The position numbers and the translations under genes are program-made. This document shows, in pieces, positions 57,548 through 64,000 of a stretch of 64,000 bases of DNA. The DNA comes from Sphingobacterium thalpophilum (GTDB taxonomy: Bacteria > Bacteroidota > Bacteroidia > Sphingobacteriales > Sphingobacteriaceae). The stretch lies in assembly GCF_038396785.1 (NCBI RefSeq), contig NZ_CP151087.1, positions 4,836,001 to 4,900,000 of the forward strand. The letters are read 5' to 3'. The notes beneath the pieces were generated by a model, which ran no database searches, was not told where the DNA came from, and worked only from the letters and a program-made list of their open reading frames with translations. Within the stretch, counting starts at the first letter, position 1. The number at the start of each line of letters is the position of its first letter.

Positions 57548-58849
57548 TTATGCAACCTCTTTTAAGGATGTCAATCTTTCTTTCTGTTTTGTAACTTTTA
57601 CATCTGATTTTCTCAAAAGAGTAACGACTTTAAGTTGTACCTCATCAACAATGCGCCAATCTTTCTCAATGTAGATGTCCGTTGTAGTATGTTCACTATC
57701 TACATGGTTTAGGGCCTGCGCTACATCATCTTTAATCATTCTACAGGAATTGCGGGCGATAGTAGCAAACGTGTGCCTCGCCCAGTAAAGTGTCAGTCCA
57801 TCAATTTCTGTGATCTTTCGCAACTCTTTCATTCCCTTTTCTAGGGCTTTGTTCAGTCCATCAGAATTTGCATAACGGGCAGAAAGTGTTTCTATATATT
57901 TTTGAAGTAATGGTTTGGCCTCATCAACAATTTTGATGCTTATAAAAGCATTGTCTTTTCTTTGACCTTGGGTTTTCGACCGATTATAGTCTATCCTACC
58001 ATTTCTGATATTCCCTTTTGTCAAATGATAAAAATCTACCGCATTCATACCACATAAGTAGAATGAAAGCATATAGAGCTCCTTTGCCATTTCTGCCCGG
58101 CTTCCGGGTCTTGGTGTACAATCGCGGATGATCCTTATTTGCTCTAAGTTATTGTTCCTCTTTTTAGTAAGTGGGGCGGAGCCAATTTTGTACTTTCTAA
58201 ATGGATAATGTTTAATTCTGTAAATGCCCAGGTCTTCATTGTTGTACATATTGCGGGCGGCGTTGAACAGGGTACGCATGTCTCGCATGTGGTTATGAAG
58301 TCCACTATCAGATACTCCTTTACTTATCGTTTGTTTGGTGAGACCTTTCTGTCCACTGGAGCGTACCATCACGCGTTCACTTCTTAAAAAGCGTTCGTAG
58401 GAGAGCAACATATTCGAGTTGATTTCTGTTATTGACACAGCTTCACGTTTAAAATAGTCGATCAGGCTGTTACGGACTACACGATGGTTGTGAGCCGTAC
58501 CCTTTTTACCATCTTTTTCACTCTGAGCGATATGCACCGCGCAGAACTTGATAAAATCCACATCGGCATCTTTTTCACGGAGATAGTTCGTAAGGGATTC
58601 GGCACTAAAGAAGTTAAGCTTCTCGCCGAGTTCGCTGATAACTTTGCGGTATCCTTTCAGCTGTTCATCGATCAGGTTATTGACAAAATTATCCTTGATC
58701 TTCATTTTGGCAGTCAATTGCTTCTTGACTACATAGTGTACAGTGTCAATGTACTTTCTTTGGTTGTTGTGATGGACACAGATTTTTACATTGTAGGTGC
58801 CATCTGCTTTCTTGTGGTGTTCAAACACCTTGGCGCTAACGGTTGCCAT
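57548..58849 (-). CDS. Tyrosine recombinase, island integrase
   Basis: The 433-residue protein has an Arm-binding N-terminal domain (MATVSAKVFEHHKKADGTYN), a SAM-like core-binding domain (about 105-210) and a catalytic domain. Catalytic residues seen are YWARHTFATIARN (Arg II), LNHVDSEHTTTDIYI with the second His and the nucleophilic Tyr. The position of the first Arg reads YLCGMNAVDFYHL, with Asn where classical integrases have Arg. It lies near the right att repeat and presumably drives integration into the tRNA-Met anticodon arm. Confidence 0.92.
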   Translation of the reverse strand: MATVSAKVFEHHKKADGTYNVKICVHHNNQRKYIDTVHYVVKKQLTAKMKIKDNFVNNLIDEQLKGYRKVISELGEKLNFFSAESLTNYLREKDADVDFIKFCAVHIAQSEKDGKKGTAHNHRVVRNSLIDYFKREAVSITEINSNMLLSYERFLRSERVMVRSSGQKGLTKQTISKGVSDSGLHNHMRDMRTLFNAARNMYNNEDLGIYRIKHYPFRKYKIGSAPLTKKRNNNLEQIRIIRDCTPRPGSRAEMAKELYMLSFYLCGMNAVDFYHLTKGNIRNGRIDYNRSKTQGQRKDNAFISIKIVDEAKPLLQKYIETLSARYANSDGLNKALEKGMKELRKITEIDGLTLYWARHTFATIARNSCRMIKDDVAQALNHVDSEHTTTDIYIEKDWRIVDEVQLKVVTLLRKSDVKVTKQKERLTSLKEVA

Positions 58850-58879
58850 AATTCATTTGGATTAGCACGCAAAATTTCT

Positions 58880-58900
58880 GTAACGTATTTGTAACGGTTT
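58880..58900. repeat. Arm-type repeat in front of the integrase gene
   Basis: GTAACGTAT-TT-GTAACGGTTT matches 37550-37570 except for two central bases, same orientation. It lies between the integrase start codon and the ISAon1 element, where integrase or excisionase arm sites are expected. Confidence 0.55.
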
Positions 58901-59002
58901 TGCGTGGAGTTCAACAAAAAATTATGTAAAACCGGATCAAGCTGAATTCTTGGGGGGAATGTCAAAAATTTCTTAGTTTAGCATCCTTAATACAGATATC
59001 CC

Positions 59003-59356
59003 TTGCAAGAAGCCGAACGTAAATTACTGTCCCTATTGATGCCCGAAGGGCTATTGGAATACTTTCAGATTTTAGAAGTCGATCAGGTTGACAATCAGCT
59101 CCACATTTATTTAGATGAGCTTAATATTGCTCCGACAGGCTATCAGAACAGCAAGTTGGAGTCAAAGGGCTTCATGCCTTCCACTGAGATTTCAGACTTT
59201 CCCATTCGAGGCCAGAAAGTTACGCTACATATCCGCCGTCGTCGCTGGACGGTCCTGGATACCGGAGAGATCATCACAAGAGATTGGAATCTGGTGCGTG
59301 AGGGTGCTCGAATGACTACGGAATTCGGGCTTTTTTTAAAGAAGATATTTGGATAA
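59003..59356 (+). CDS. ISAon1-family transposase, N-terminal protein
   Basis: The 117-residue frame (start with TTG-like codons; MQEAERKLLSLLMPEGLLEYF) carries the helix-turn-helix region typical of the first ISAon1 frame, with RGQKVTLHIRRRRWTVLDTG and ITRDWNLVREGARMT. It overlaps the second frame by 8 bases, so the complete transposase may be made by ribosomal frameshifting. Confidence 0.85.
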   Translation: MQEAERKLLSLLMPEGLLEYFQILEVDQVDNQLHIYLDELNIAPTGYQNSKLESKGFMPSTEISDFPIRGQKVTLHIRRRRWTVLDTGEIITRDWNLVREGARMTTEFGLFLKKIFG

Positions 59357-60332
59357 TCATCCTGTAAGCGCCCAATTGGTAGGTCTGTTCTTCCAAATGG
59401 ACGGTAAGCAACTACAGGATCAATACAAGAACCATCTCAGTGACTTCCAGGACTGGGACCAAAAGCCACACGCAGAGCAATGGACCCTTTTTCCTGATAA
59501 CATATCGGAACACCTGAGCATCGATGAGACCAGCTTTAGCAACGGTGAACTTTACACGATCGTAAGCAGTAAATCAGCAAAGGGCAGGAAGGGAACCATA
59601 TTGGCTACCATAAGAGGGACAAAGGCGGAAGATATTATTGCTGTATTAGAGCGCATTCCACTTAAACTAAGGAACAAAGTTAGGGAAGTAACGATGGATA
59701 TGGCCCCCAATATGGCAAAGGCTATCCGTAGGTGTTTCAGAAATGCCAGAAGGGTTATCGATCGGTTTCATGTACAAAAACTTGCTTATGATGCTGTTCA
59801 GGAACTCCGTATCAAATACCGATGGGAAGTCTTAGATGCAGAAAGCAAAAAAATAATGGAATCGCGAAAACGGGGTATCCCATATGACCCCGAGTTGTTG
59901 CCTAATGGTGATACGCTCAAACAGCTATTAGCTAGGTCGAGACACCTCCTGTTCAAGCATCCAAGTCGATGGTCGGAAAGCCAAAAACGCCGTGCAGAAC
60001 TGCTGTTCATCAGGTTTCCCAAGCTAAAACAGGCTTATGATCTTGGAGTTGCCTTAGGTGACATCTTCAATAAATGCAGGGATAAAAAAGTTGCTTTCAC
60101 AAAGTTAGGACTGTGGCACAACCAGGTTGAGAACGCGGGTATTGCTTCATTCGAGAGTGTCGCAAGATCCATTGCAGCACATCATCAATACATTCTCCAC
60201 TACTTCGACAATAGAAGCACCAATGCATCCGCAGAGTCCTTCAATGCAAAACTCAAAGCTTTCAGGAGCGTCTTCCGTGGAGTAAGGGATACAACATTCT
60301 TCCTGTACAGAGTGATGAAATTGTATGCTTAA
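59349..60332 (+). CDS. ISAon1-family transposase, catalytic protein
   Basis: The 327-residue frame has an ISL3-like DDE core: SIDETSFSNGELYTIVS with the first Asp, EVTMDMAPNMAKAIRR and VIDRFHVQKLAYDAVQ with the second, and a late Glu in STNASAESFNAKLKAFRS. The frame opens with TTG at 59349 inside the first frame. It is complete. Confidence 0.9.
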   Translation: MDNHPVSAQLVGLFFQMDGKQLQDQYKNHLSDFQDWDQKPHAEQWTLFPDNISEHLSIDETSFSNGELYTIVSSKSAKGRKGTILATIRGTKAEDIIAVLERIPLKLRNKVREVTMDMAPNMAKAIRRCFRNARRVIDRFHVQKLAYDAVQELRIKYRWEVLDAESKKIMESRKRGIPYDPELLPNGDTLKQLLARSRHLLFKHPSRWSESQKRRAELLFIRFPKLKQAYDLGVALGDIFNKCRDKKVAFTKLGLWHNQVENAGIASFESVARSIAAHHQYILHYFDNRSTNASAESFNAKLKAFRSVFRGVRDTTFFLYRVMKLYA

Positions 60333-60431
60333 AAATGATTACCCCCCAAACTTTCGGTATGATCCGTAAAACCTGCTTTTAGGGGGCTTCCTAAAGGCAT
60401 AGTTGCTGACGGTAATCAGCATCAGAAAAAC

Positions 60432-60473
60432 AAAAAAACCGACTCCAAATTTCTTTGTAAGACGGTTTTTTTG
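60432..60473 (-). terminator. Terminator of the intact tRNA-Met
   Basis: Imperfect stem between AAAAAAACCGAC and GACGGTTTTTTT directly at the 3' end of the tRNA, with T's in the reading direction of the tRNA (leftwards). Confidence 0.65.
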
Positions 60474-60547
60474 TGGACCTAGATGGGCTCGAACCATCGA
60501 CCAAAACATTATGAGTGTCCTACTCTAACCAACTGAGCTATAGGTCC
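60474..60547 (-). tRNA. tRNA-Met (CAT), intact, inside the island
   Basis: On the minus strand a complete cloverleaf: acceptor GGACCTA/TAGGTCC, D-arm GCTCAGTTGGTTAGAGT, anticodon loop CTCATAA, T-arm GATGGTTCGAGCCCATC. The CAT anticodon could also denote tRNA-Ile2 if lysidine-modified. It lies between the ISAon1 element and the right att repeat. It differs in sequence from the split host tRNA. Confidence 0.88.
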
Positions 60548-60689
60548 ATACGCATTTTTTTGCTGCATGCGTGATGCAAATTTAAACAAATTTTTCAAGC
60601 TAACATCATCTTTTTTCACTTTGAAAAACCCTCAAAGTTTTTACAAGATGCAAAGCTCAAACAGCTTGTTTTCAATTCTATAACTCTGT

Positions 60690-60714
60690 AGATTATAAGT
60701 CTTCTACTCTAACC
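60690..60714. repeat. attR: right copy of the island's 25-bp att repeat
   Basis: Begins AGATTATA and ends ACTCTAACC; 23 of 25 bases match 37443-37467. One of the two differences changes the anticodon from CAT to TAT in this copy. Confidence 0.8.
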
Positions 60715-60731
60715 GACTGAGCTATAGGAGC
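60690..60731 (-). pseudogene. 5' half of the split tRNA-Met
   Basis: On the minus strand the bases GCTCCTATAGCTCAGTCGG (from 60731) and TTAGAGTAGAAGACT form the acceptor 5' strand, D-arm and half of the anticodon arm. The downstream sequence (ACAGAGTTATAG) does not complete a tRNA. Joined with 37411-37467 it gives a canonical tRNA-Met with a fully paired acceptor. Confidence 0.85.
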
Positions 60732-60820
60732 AGGTCTTTTGTTTTGTCAATTTAAACAGCTGTTGTGCCGTTTTGACGATGCAATTATCGATATTTGTAT
60801 CGATATTTCAAAATAATTCG

Positions 60821-61453
60821 ATGGAAAAAATTAAAAATATTGTTCTTGATTATGGGAATGTGATCTTTATGATCGACTTTGTAAAATTGAAAGATGCTTT
60901 TACTCAGTTAGGTATAGAAAATGTTGATGCCGTATTTGGACATCATGGTCAAAGTGCACTTTTTGATAATTTTGATAAAGGAAAAATTGATTCGACGCAA
61001 TTTCGTGAGGGGATAAGAGAATTAACTCAAAACCCAGCACTGACGGATGCACAGATTGATACAGCCTGGAACAGTTTACTGATCGGTGTACCACAGGGTA
61101 ATCATGAGATTTTAATCCAGTTGAAAGATCGATACCGTACCTTTTTGTTAAGTAACAACAATGCAATTCATTATGCCTACTGTATGAATGATATTCATGA
61201 GAAATATGGTGTTGCGGATAATGAAGGTTTTTTTGAAAAGACCTATTACTCCCATTTAGTAGGGATGCGTAAACCAGATGCAGAGATTTTTGAATTGGTC
61301 ATGCAAGAGCAACAATTGGATCCGGCGGAGACTTTATTTATTGATGATAGTCCTCAACATCTGGCAACAGCAAAACAATTGGGTTGGCATACGGCATTGT
61401 GTACGAAGGAGAAACCGCTAAGAATTTTGTTGGAAGAATTCGAATTGCTATAA
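60821..61453 (+). CDS. HAD-superfamily hydrolase (HAD-IA, YihX-like phosphatase)
   Basis: The ATG at 60821 (MEKIKNIVLDYGNVIFMID) is chosen over upstream starts because the HAD motif I then sits at the usual distance. Motif I is DYGNV; motif II lies in TFLLSNNNAIH; motif III/IV in GMRKPDAEIFELV and TLFIDDSPQHLATAKQLGW. Length 210 fits the YihX/alpha-D-glucose-1-phosphate phosphatase group. The substrate is unknown. Confidence 0.88.
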   Translation: MEKIKNIVLDYGNVIFMIDFVKLKDAFTQLGIENVDAVFGHHGQSALFDNFDKGKIDSTQFREGIRELTQNPALTDAQIDTAWNSLLIGVPQGNHEILIQLKDRYRTFLLSNNNAIHYAYCMNDIHEKYGVADNEGFFEKTYYSHLVGMRKPDAEIFELVMQEQQLDPAETLFIDDSPQHLATAKQLGWHTALCTKEKPLRILLEEFELL

Positions 61454-61490
61454 AAAATAATTTTGTTTTCCTTTTTAAAAATAAATAGCT

Positions 61491-61498
61491 TACCTTTG
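61491..61498 (+). promoter_or_regulatory. -7 box of the rpsU promoter
   Basis: TACCTTTG matches the TAnnTTTG consensus 45 bases before the rpsU ATG. The -33 element is less clear in the AT-rich stretch before it. Confidence 0.5.
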
Positions 61499-61523
61499 TC
61501 CCACTTTAAATTTAAAAGCGGCG

Positions 61524-61531
61524 AAAGGAGG
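61524..61531 (+). promoter_or_regulatory. Strong Shine-Dalgarno sequence of rpsU
   Basis: AAAGGAGG, fully complementary to the 16S 3' end, 12 bases before the ATG. Bacteroidota genes generally lack such sites because the 16S tail is sequestered by ribosomal proteins including bS21. A strong site on the bS21 gene itself is known from Flavobacterium and linked to autoregulation. Confidence 0.75.
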
Positions 61532-61543
61532 TATATATAACGC

Positions 61544-61738
61544 ATGATTATCGTAAATGTAAAAGAAGGAGAATCTTTAGATAGAGCATTGAAACGTTTC
61601 AAAAAGAAATTCGAAAAAACTGGAGTTTTAAGAGAGTTGCGTTCACGTCAAGCTTACGAAAAGAGATCTGTAACTCGTCGCATTCAAGTGAAAAAAGCGA
61701 TTTACAAACAATCTTTGAATCAAGATGTAGCTAACTAA
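61544..61738 (+). CDS. rpsU: 30S ribosomal protein bS21
   Basis: The 64-residue, very basic protein matches bS21 throughout: MIIVNVKEGESLDRALKRFK, EKTGVLRELRSRQAYEKRS and the basic tail. It is part of the small-subunit platform near the 16S 3' end. In Bacteroidota bS21, with bS6 and bS18, hides the anti-Shine-Dalgarno. It is monocistronic, bounded by its own promoter and a strong terminator. Confidence 0.97.
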   Translation: MIIVNVKEGESLDRALKRFKKKFEKTGVLRELRSRQAYEKRSVTRRIQVKKAIYKQSLNQDVAN

Positions 61739-61764
61739 TTGATTCGCTGAGAATTTTAAAATAT

Positions 61765-61797
61765 AAAGGGAAAAGCATTGCTTTTCCCTTTTTTTTG
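61765..61797 (+). terminator. rpsU terminator
   Basis: Stem AAAGGGAAAAGCA / TGCTTTTCCCTTT with a very short loop and T8 tail. Confidence 0.9.
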
Positions 61798-61839
61798 TGC
61801 TTTTAAGTTTGTAATTTAAGCTATATAGCAAGGGAAAAT

Positions 61840-62721
61840 ATGTTGGAAAAGGAGTTTATTCGGTTTTTGCAGATTGAAAAAAGGTATTCAGAACATACGG
61901 TTATTGCCTATAGGCATGAGCTGGAGATGTTTCAGTCTTTTTTGGATCGTGAGGGACTGACCGTGCCGGATATCGTATACCGTGATTTACGCCATTATTT
62001 CGCGCAAATGGTTGAGTCCGGAAAAAATGCAAGTTCGGTCAACCGGAGTATGTCCTCCATGCGAACTTATTTTAAATTTTTGCAAAGAGAAGAGTATATC
62101 GCGAAAAATCCCATGACACTCATTAAAGCGTTAAAAACTGCTAAAAAACTACCTGTAGTCGTTGAAAAGGAAAAGCTGGTGCGTTTATTGGATCAGATGG
62201 AACAGGAGCAGGATGGATTCGAATCCTGCCGCGATTATATGGTTATGGAATTGTTGTTCGGTACCGGGATTCGTTTGGCCGAATTGTTGAAAATTAAGGA
62301 GCAGGATATCGATTTTTTTAATAAAAATATTCTTATATTAGGTAAAAGGAACAAAGAACGCTTGGTTCCGATCAATAATCTTTTATTGAAAGAATTGAAA
62401 AACTATTTGCAACAAAAGGCGACGCAATTTGTTGATACTAATAACAGCTTACTAATCGTTACGAAAGAAGGGAAGCCGGCATATGCCAAGCTGATCTATG
62501 ATATTGTACATCGGCAATTGACGCTGATTTCTACTCAAGGTAAGAGAAGTCCTCATATTTTGAGACATACTTTCGCAACGGCCCTGTTGGACAATGGGGC
62601 GGATTTAAATGCAATTAAAGAGCTGCTGGGGCATGCAGGGCTTGCGGCAACACAAGTGTACACGCATAACTCAGCAGAACGATTGAAGTCAATTTATAAA
62701 CAAGCTCATCCAAAAGCTTAA
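61840..62721 (+). CDS. xerC: Tyrosine recombinase XerC/XerD
   Basis: The 293-residue protein has the N-terminal SAM-like domain (FIRFLQIEKRYSEHTVIAYR) and the catalytic residues in FGTGIRLAELLKI (Arg I), SPHILRHTFATALL (His, Arg II), LLGHAGLAATQVYTHN (His and the Tyr nucleophile). The length and lack of an Arm domain are typical of the chromosome-dimer resolvases. Whether it is XerC or XerD cannot be decided by eye. It precedes hpf by 14 bases, an arrangement often seen in Bacteroidota. Confidence 0.9.
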   Translation: MLEKEFIRFLQIEKRYSEHTVIAYRHELEMFQSFLDREGLTVPDIVYRDLRHYFAQMVESGKNASSVNRSMSSMRTYFKFLQREEYIAKNPMTLIKALKTAKKLPVVVEKEKLVRLLDQMEQEQDGFESCRDYMVMELLFGTGIRLAELLKIKEQDIDFFNKNILILGKRNKERLVPINNLLLKELKNYLQQKATQFVDTNNSLLIVTKEGKPAYAKLIYDIVHRQLTLISTQGKRSPHILRHTFATALLDNGADLNAIKELLGHAGLAATQVYTHNSAERLKSIYKQAHPKA

Positions 62722-62724
62722 AAA

Positions 62725-62731
62725 AAGGAGG
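62725..62731 (+). promoter_or_regulatory. Strong Shine-Dalgarno sequence of hpf
   Basis: AAGGAGG only four bases before the hpf ATG at 62736, unusual for this phylum; spacing is short. Confidence 0.6.
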
Positions 62732-62735
62732 AAAA

Positions 62736-63098
62736 ATGAACATTACTGTGCAATCCATTCGATTTACTGCTGATCAAAAGCTAATCGAGTTTATCAAAAA
62801 GAAAACAGGAAAATTGGAGCAGTTTTTGGATTCCATTATTGGGGGCGAATGCTACCTGCGATTGGAAAATGTCGATGATGAGGCAAATAAAATTTCAGAA
62901 ATTAAATTGAATATCCCGGGAAGCCAGCTTTTTGCGAAAGGGCAAGCGAAGAGCTTTGAGGAGGCGACAGATATTGCTGTCGAATCCTTGCGTAGACAGA
63001 TTAATAAACATAAAACAAAGACAAAAAATACAGTTATCAATGGGCGTAATGAAGTTCTTGCCGTAGAGGAAGAAGAAGAGGAAGAAGAATACGATTAA
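62736..63098 (+). CDS. hpf: Ribosome hibernation-promoting factor, short form (HPF/RaiA)
   Basis: The 120-residue protein has the S30AE fold: MNITVQSIRFTADQKLIEFI, KKKTGKLEQFLDSIIGGECY and SFEEATDIAVESLRRQINKHK with the basic helix that binds the 30S mRNA channel. The C-terminal ribosome-dimerisation domain of long HPF is absent. The end is a run of Glu residues (VEEEEEEEEYD). It inactivates ribosomes during slow growth. It is in one operon with xerC. Confidence 0.9.
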   Translation: MNITVQSIRFTADQKLIEFIKKKTGKLEQFLDSIIGGECYLRLENVDDEANKISEIKLNIPGSQLFAKGQAKSFEEATDIAVESLRRQINKHKTKTKNTVINGRNEVLAVEEEEEEEEYD

Positions 63099-63125
63099 TA
63101 ACTATTAAAATATAGATGTAAATGT

Positions 63126-63160
63126 AGGAGGTCAGTTATAGAAACTGGCCTCTTTTTTTG
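63126..63160 (+). terminator. xerC-hpf operon terminator
   Basis: Stem GAGGTCAGTT / AACTGGCCTC with a short loop and T7 tail, about 30 bases after hpf. Confidence 0.88.
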
Positions 63161-63342
63161 TACCGCTCTATTGTAATTGGTCCGTAAGAACCTTACGTGG
63201 ATTTTCGGGGCTGTTGATCCATGTGAAATTAGGAAGGATTTATTTCCATTACTCGCTGAAAGGCTTATTTATATTAAATCAAAATAATCTTCTGTTTTAC
63301 TTGGATTGATTATAAATAATATTTATTTTTGGATCGATTTAA

Positions 63343-63735
63343 ATGATAAGAGAAATAGAAATGTCAAAATTGGTTTGTCCGTTAGCAAATGTTGAGGAAG
63401 TTTTTTCAACCACAGCAGGTACAGTTTATCAATGTAGCCGCAAAAATTGTTTCTGGTTGGAGTATAATAATGAAACAACCTCTTTCTCGGTATCGGATTT
63501 TTTGAAGTTTAAGAAACGTATCGATGCGATTGATGTTGAGCACATGCTTCACGACACAACACGTTCATCGGATTTTGAAATCATTATGCCTTTCCGTACG
63601 GAAAGATGTTTCATCTTAGCTGTAGAGGATGTCCTTCAATTGCGCGAATTGTTAGATGGCGCTAAATTTATGATGGAATTGAATAGCGTCGTCAGAACTT
63701 GTTTGCAGGTTTCGCCATTTGCAGTTTTTGCATAA
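63343..63735 (+). CDS. Conserved Bacteroidota hypothetical protein (DUF6686-like)
   Basis: The 130-residue protein (an alternative start at 63361 gives MSKLVCPLANVEEVFSTTAG) has two cysteines in YQCSRKNCFWLEYNNETTSF, a following helix FLKFKKRIDAIDVEHML and a C-terminal segment FRTERCFILAVEDVLQLREL. It appears to be a small cytoplasmic protein of a family restricted to the phylum. The family name is from memory and tentative; function unknown. Confidence 0.7.
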   Translation: MIREIEMSKLVCPLANVEEVFSTTAGTVYQCSRKNCFWLEYNNETTSFSVSDFLKFKKRIDAIDVEHMLHDTTRSSDFEIIMPFRTERCFILAVEDVLQLRELLDGAKFMMELNSVVRTCLQVSPFAVFA

Positions 63736-63757
63736 GGCTATACATATAAAAGAACTG

Positions 63758-63799
63758 AAAAAAGCGGTGTACGTCTGTGATGTACACCGCTTTTTGTTT
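63758..63799 (+). terminator. Intrinsic terminator
   Basis: Stem AAAAAAGCGGTGTAC / GTACACCGCTTTTTG with a nine-base loop, soon after the preceding stop codon. The remaining bases to the window end hold no recognisable feature. Confidence 0.9.
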
Positions 63800-64000
63800 G
63801 GAAAGACCTTATTTAATTTTAATTTAAATAAGTGTCAATGAGATCGTCCGCTGGTTTTATTGACATTCAATGATTTTTAGGCCTTTAAGCCACTTATTGT
63901 TTTAATTTATCGCTTATTGAAAGTATCAATATTACGTATTTGTAATTGTATTGATTCTAAACAAGTTGCGGTTTGCATGTCTAATTTAGACTGAATTTGT

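Larger units (their letters stand above)
58934..60365. mobile_element. ISAon1-type insertion sequence with 8-bp target duplication
   Basis: Ends are inverted repeats sharing GGATCA, GAA and TTGGGGGG at matching distances (left from 58934, right to 60365). The octamer GTAAAACC flanks it on both sides (58926-58933 and 60366-60373), an exact target-site duplication. Two overlapping transposase frames lie inside. The perfect duplication indicates a recent insertion. Confidence 0.9.
37443..60714. mobile_element. Integrative genomic island in tRNA-Met carrying metal-efflux genes
   Basis: The boundaries are 25-base direct repeats (37443-37467 and 60690-60714) with two mismatches, both lying in the anticodon arm of one tRNA-Met gene split into two halves. 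A tyrosine integrase lies near the right end, and a 21-base motif in front of it recurs just inside the left end. Cargo is dominated by metal-export genes (P1B-4 ATPase, CzcB, CzcA fused to its channel). No conjugation or replication genes are seen, so it is a mobilisable or decayed island rather than a complete conjugative element. Three IS elements lie inside. Confidence 0.8.

Overview
The window looks like a chromosomal segment of a Bacteroidota bacterium, most likely Sphingobacterium or a close relative. This rests on the 16S sequence, the TTTG / TAnnTTTG promoter motifs, the near absence of Shine-Dalgarno sequences, and a gene set of TonB-dependent receptor, GH31 and GH92 glycosidases, and RND efflux.

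Left chromosomal part (1-18.8 kb): the end of a methyltransferase gene; a MarR-HlyD-MFS drug-efflux operon with a good promoter; two exported proteins, one ending in a PBCV basic-adaptor-type module; a SWIM/SNF2 helicase; a TonB-dependent receptor followed by a lipoprotein; an Omp85-like barrel; an M1 peptidase; an alkylation-repair pair (AraC-MGMT fusion plus AlkB); a SelW-like thioredoxin-fold protein; and YgiD dioxygenase with an AraC regulator.

rRNA part (18.8-25.7 kb): a GC-rich, apparently non-coding stretch with several repeat families, then two tandem promoters and a complete 16S-tRNA-Ile-tRNA-Ala-23S-5S operon.

Middle part (25.9-37.1 kb): a secreted multidomain GH31 enzyme with FnIII, CBM32, dockerin and cohesin-like parts; pirin and OsmC stress genes; an outer-membrane protein; and a GH92 mannosidase. 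A cluster of broken genes follows: TMEM175, an AraC regulator with a homopolymer frameshift, a shikimate dehydrogenase with an internal deletion, and a glyoxalase-like gene with a homopolymer frameshift.

Genomic island (about 37.44-60.71 kb): a roughly 23 kb integrative element that splits a tRNA-Met gene in its anticodon arm. The 3' half lies at 37411-37467 and the 5' half at 60690-60731; their acceptor strands are complementary, and 25-bp direct repeats mark both ends. Cargo includes PAP2, MgtC, an HD hydrolase, DUF1345, a P1B-4-type metal ATPase, an LTA-synthase-like sulfatase, a CzcB adaptor and a CzcA pump fused to its outer-membrane channel. It also has a truncated DtxR/MntR regulator, a DsbD-like fragment, a phosphoesterase, GcvH, an ArsR-type regulator and a broken MFS gene. 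Three insertion sequences (ISL3, IS5, ISAon1 types) have damaged it. The tyrosine integrase lies at the right end with an intact second tRNA-Met nearby. A remnant of a related integrase outside the left end suggests repeated use of this tRNA site. The cargo points to Zn/Co/Cd/Ni-type metal resistance.

Right chromosomal part (60.8-64 kb): a HAD phosphatase, rpsU with a strong Shine-Dalgarno sequence, XerC/D, hpf (also with a strong Shine-Dalgarno) and a conserved hypothetical gene, separated by clear terminators.
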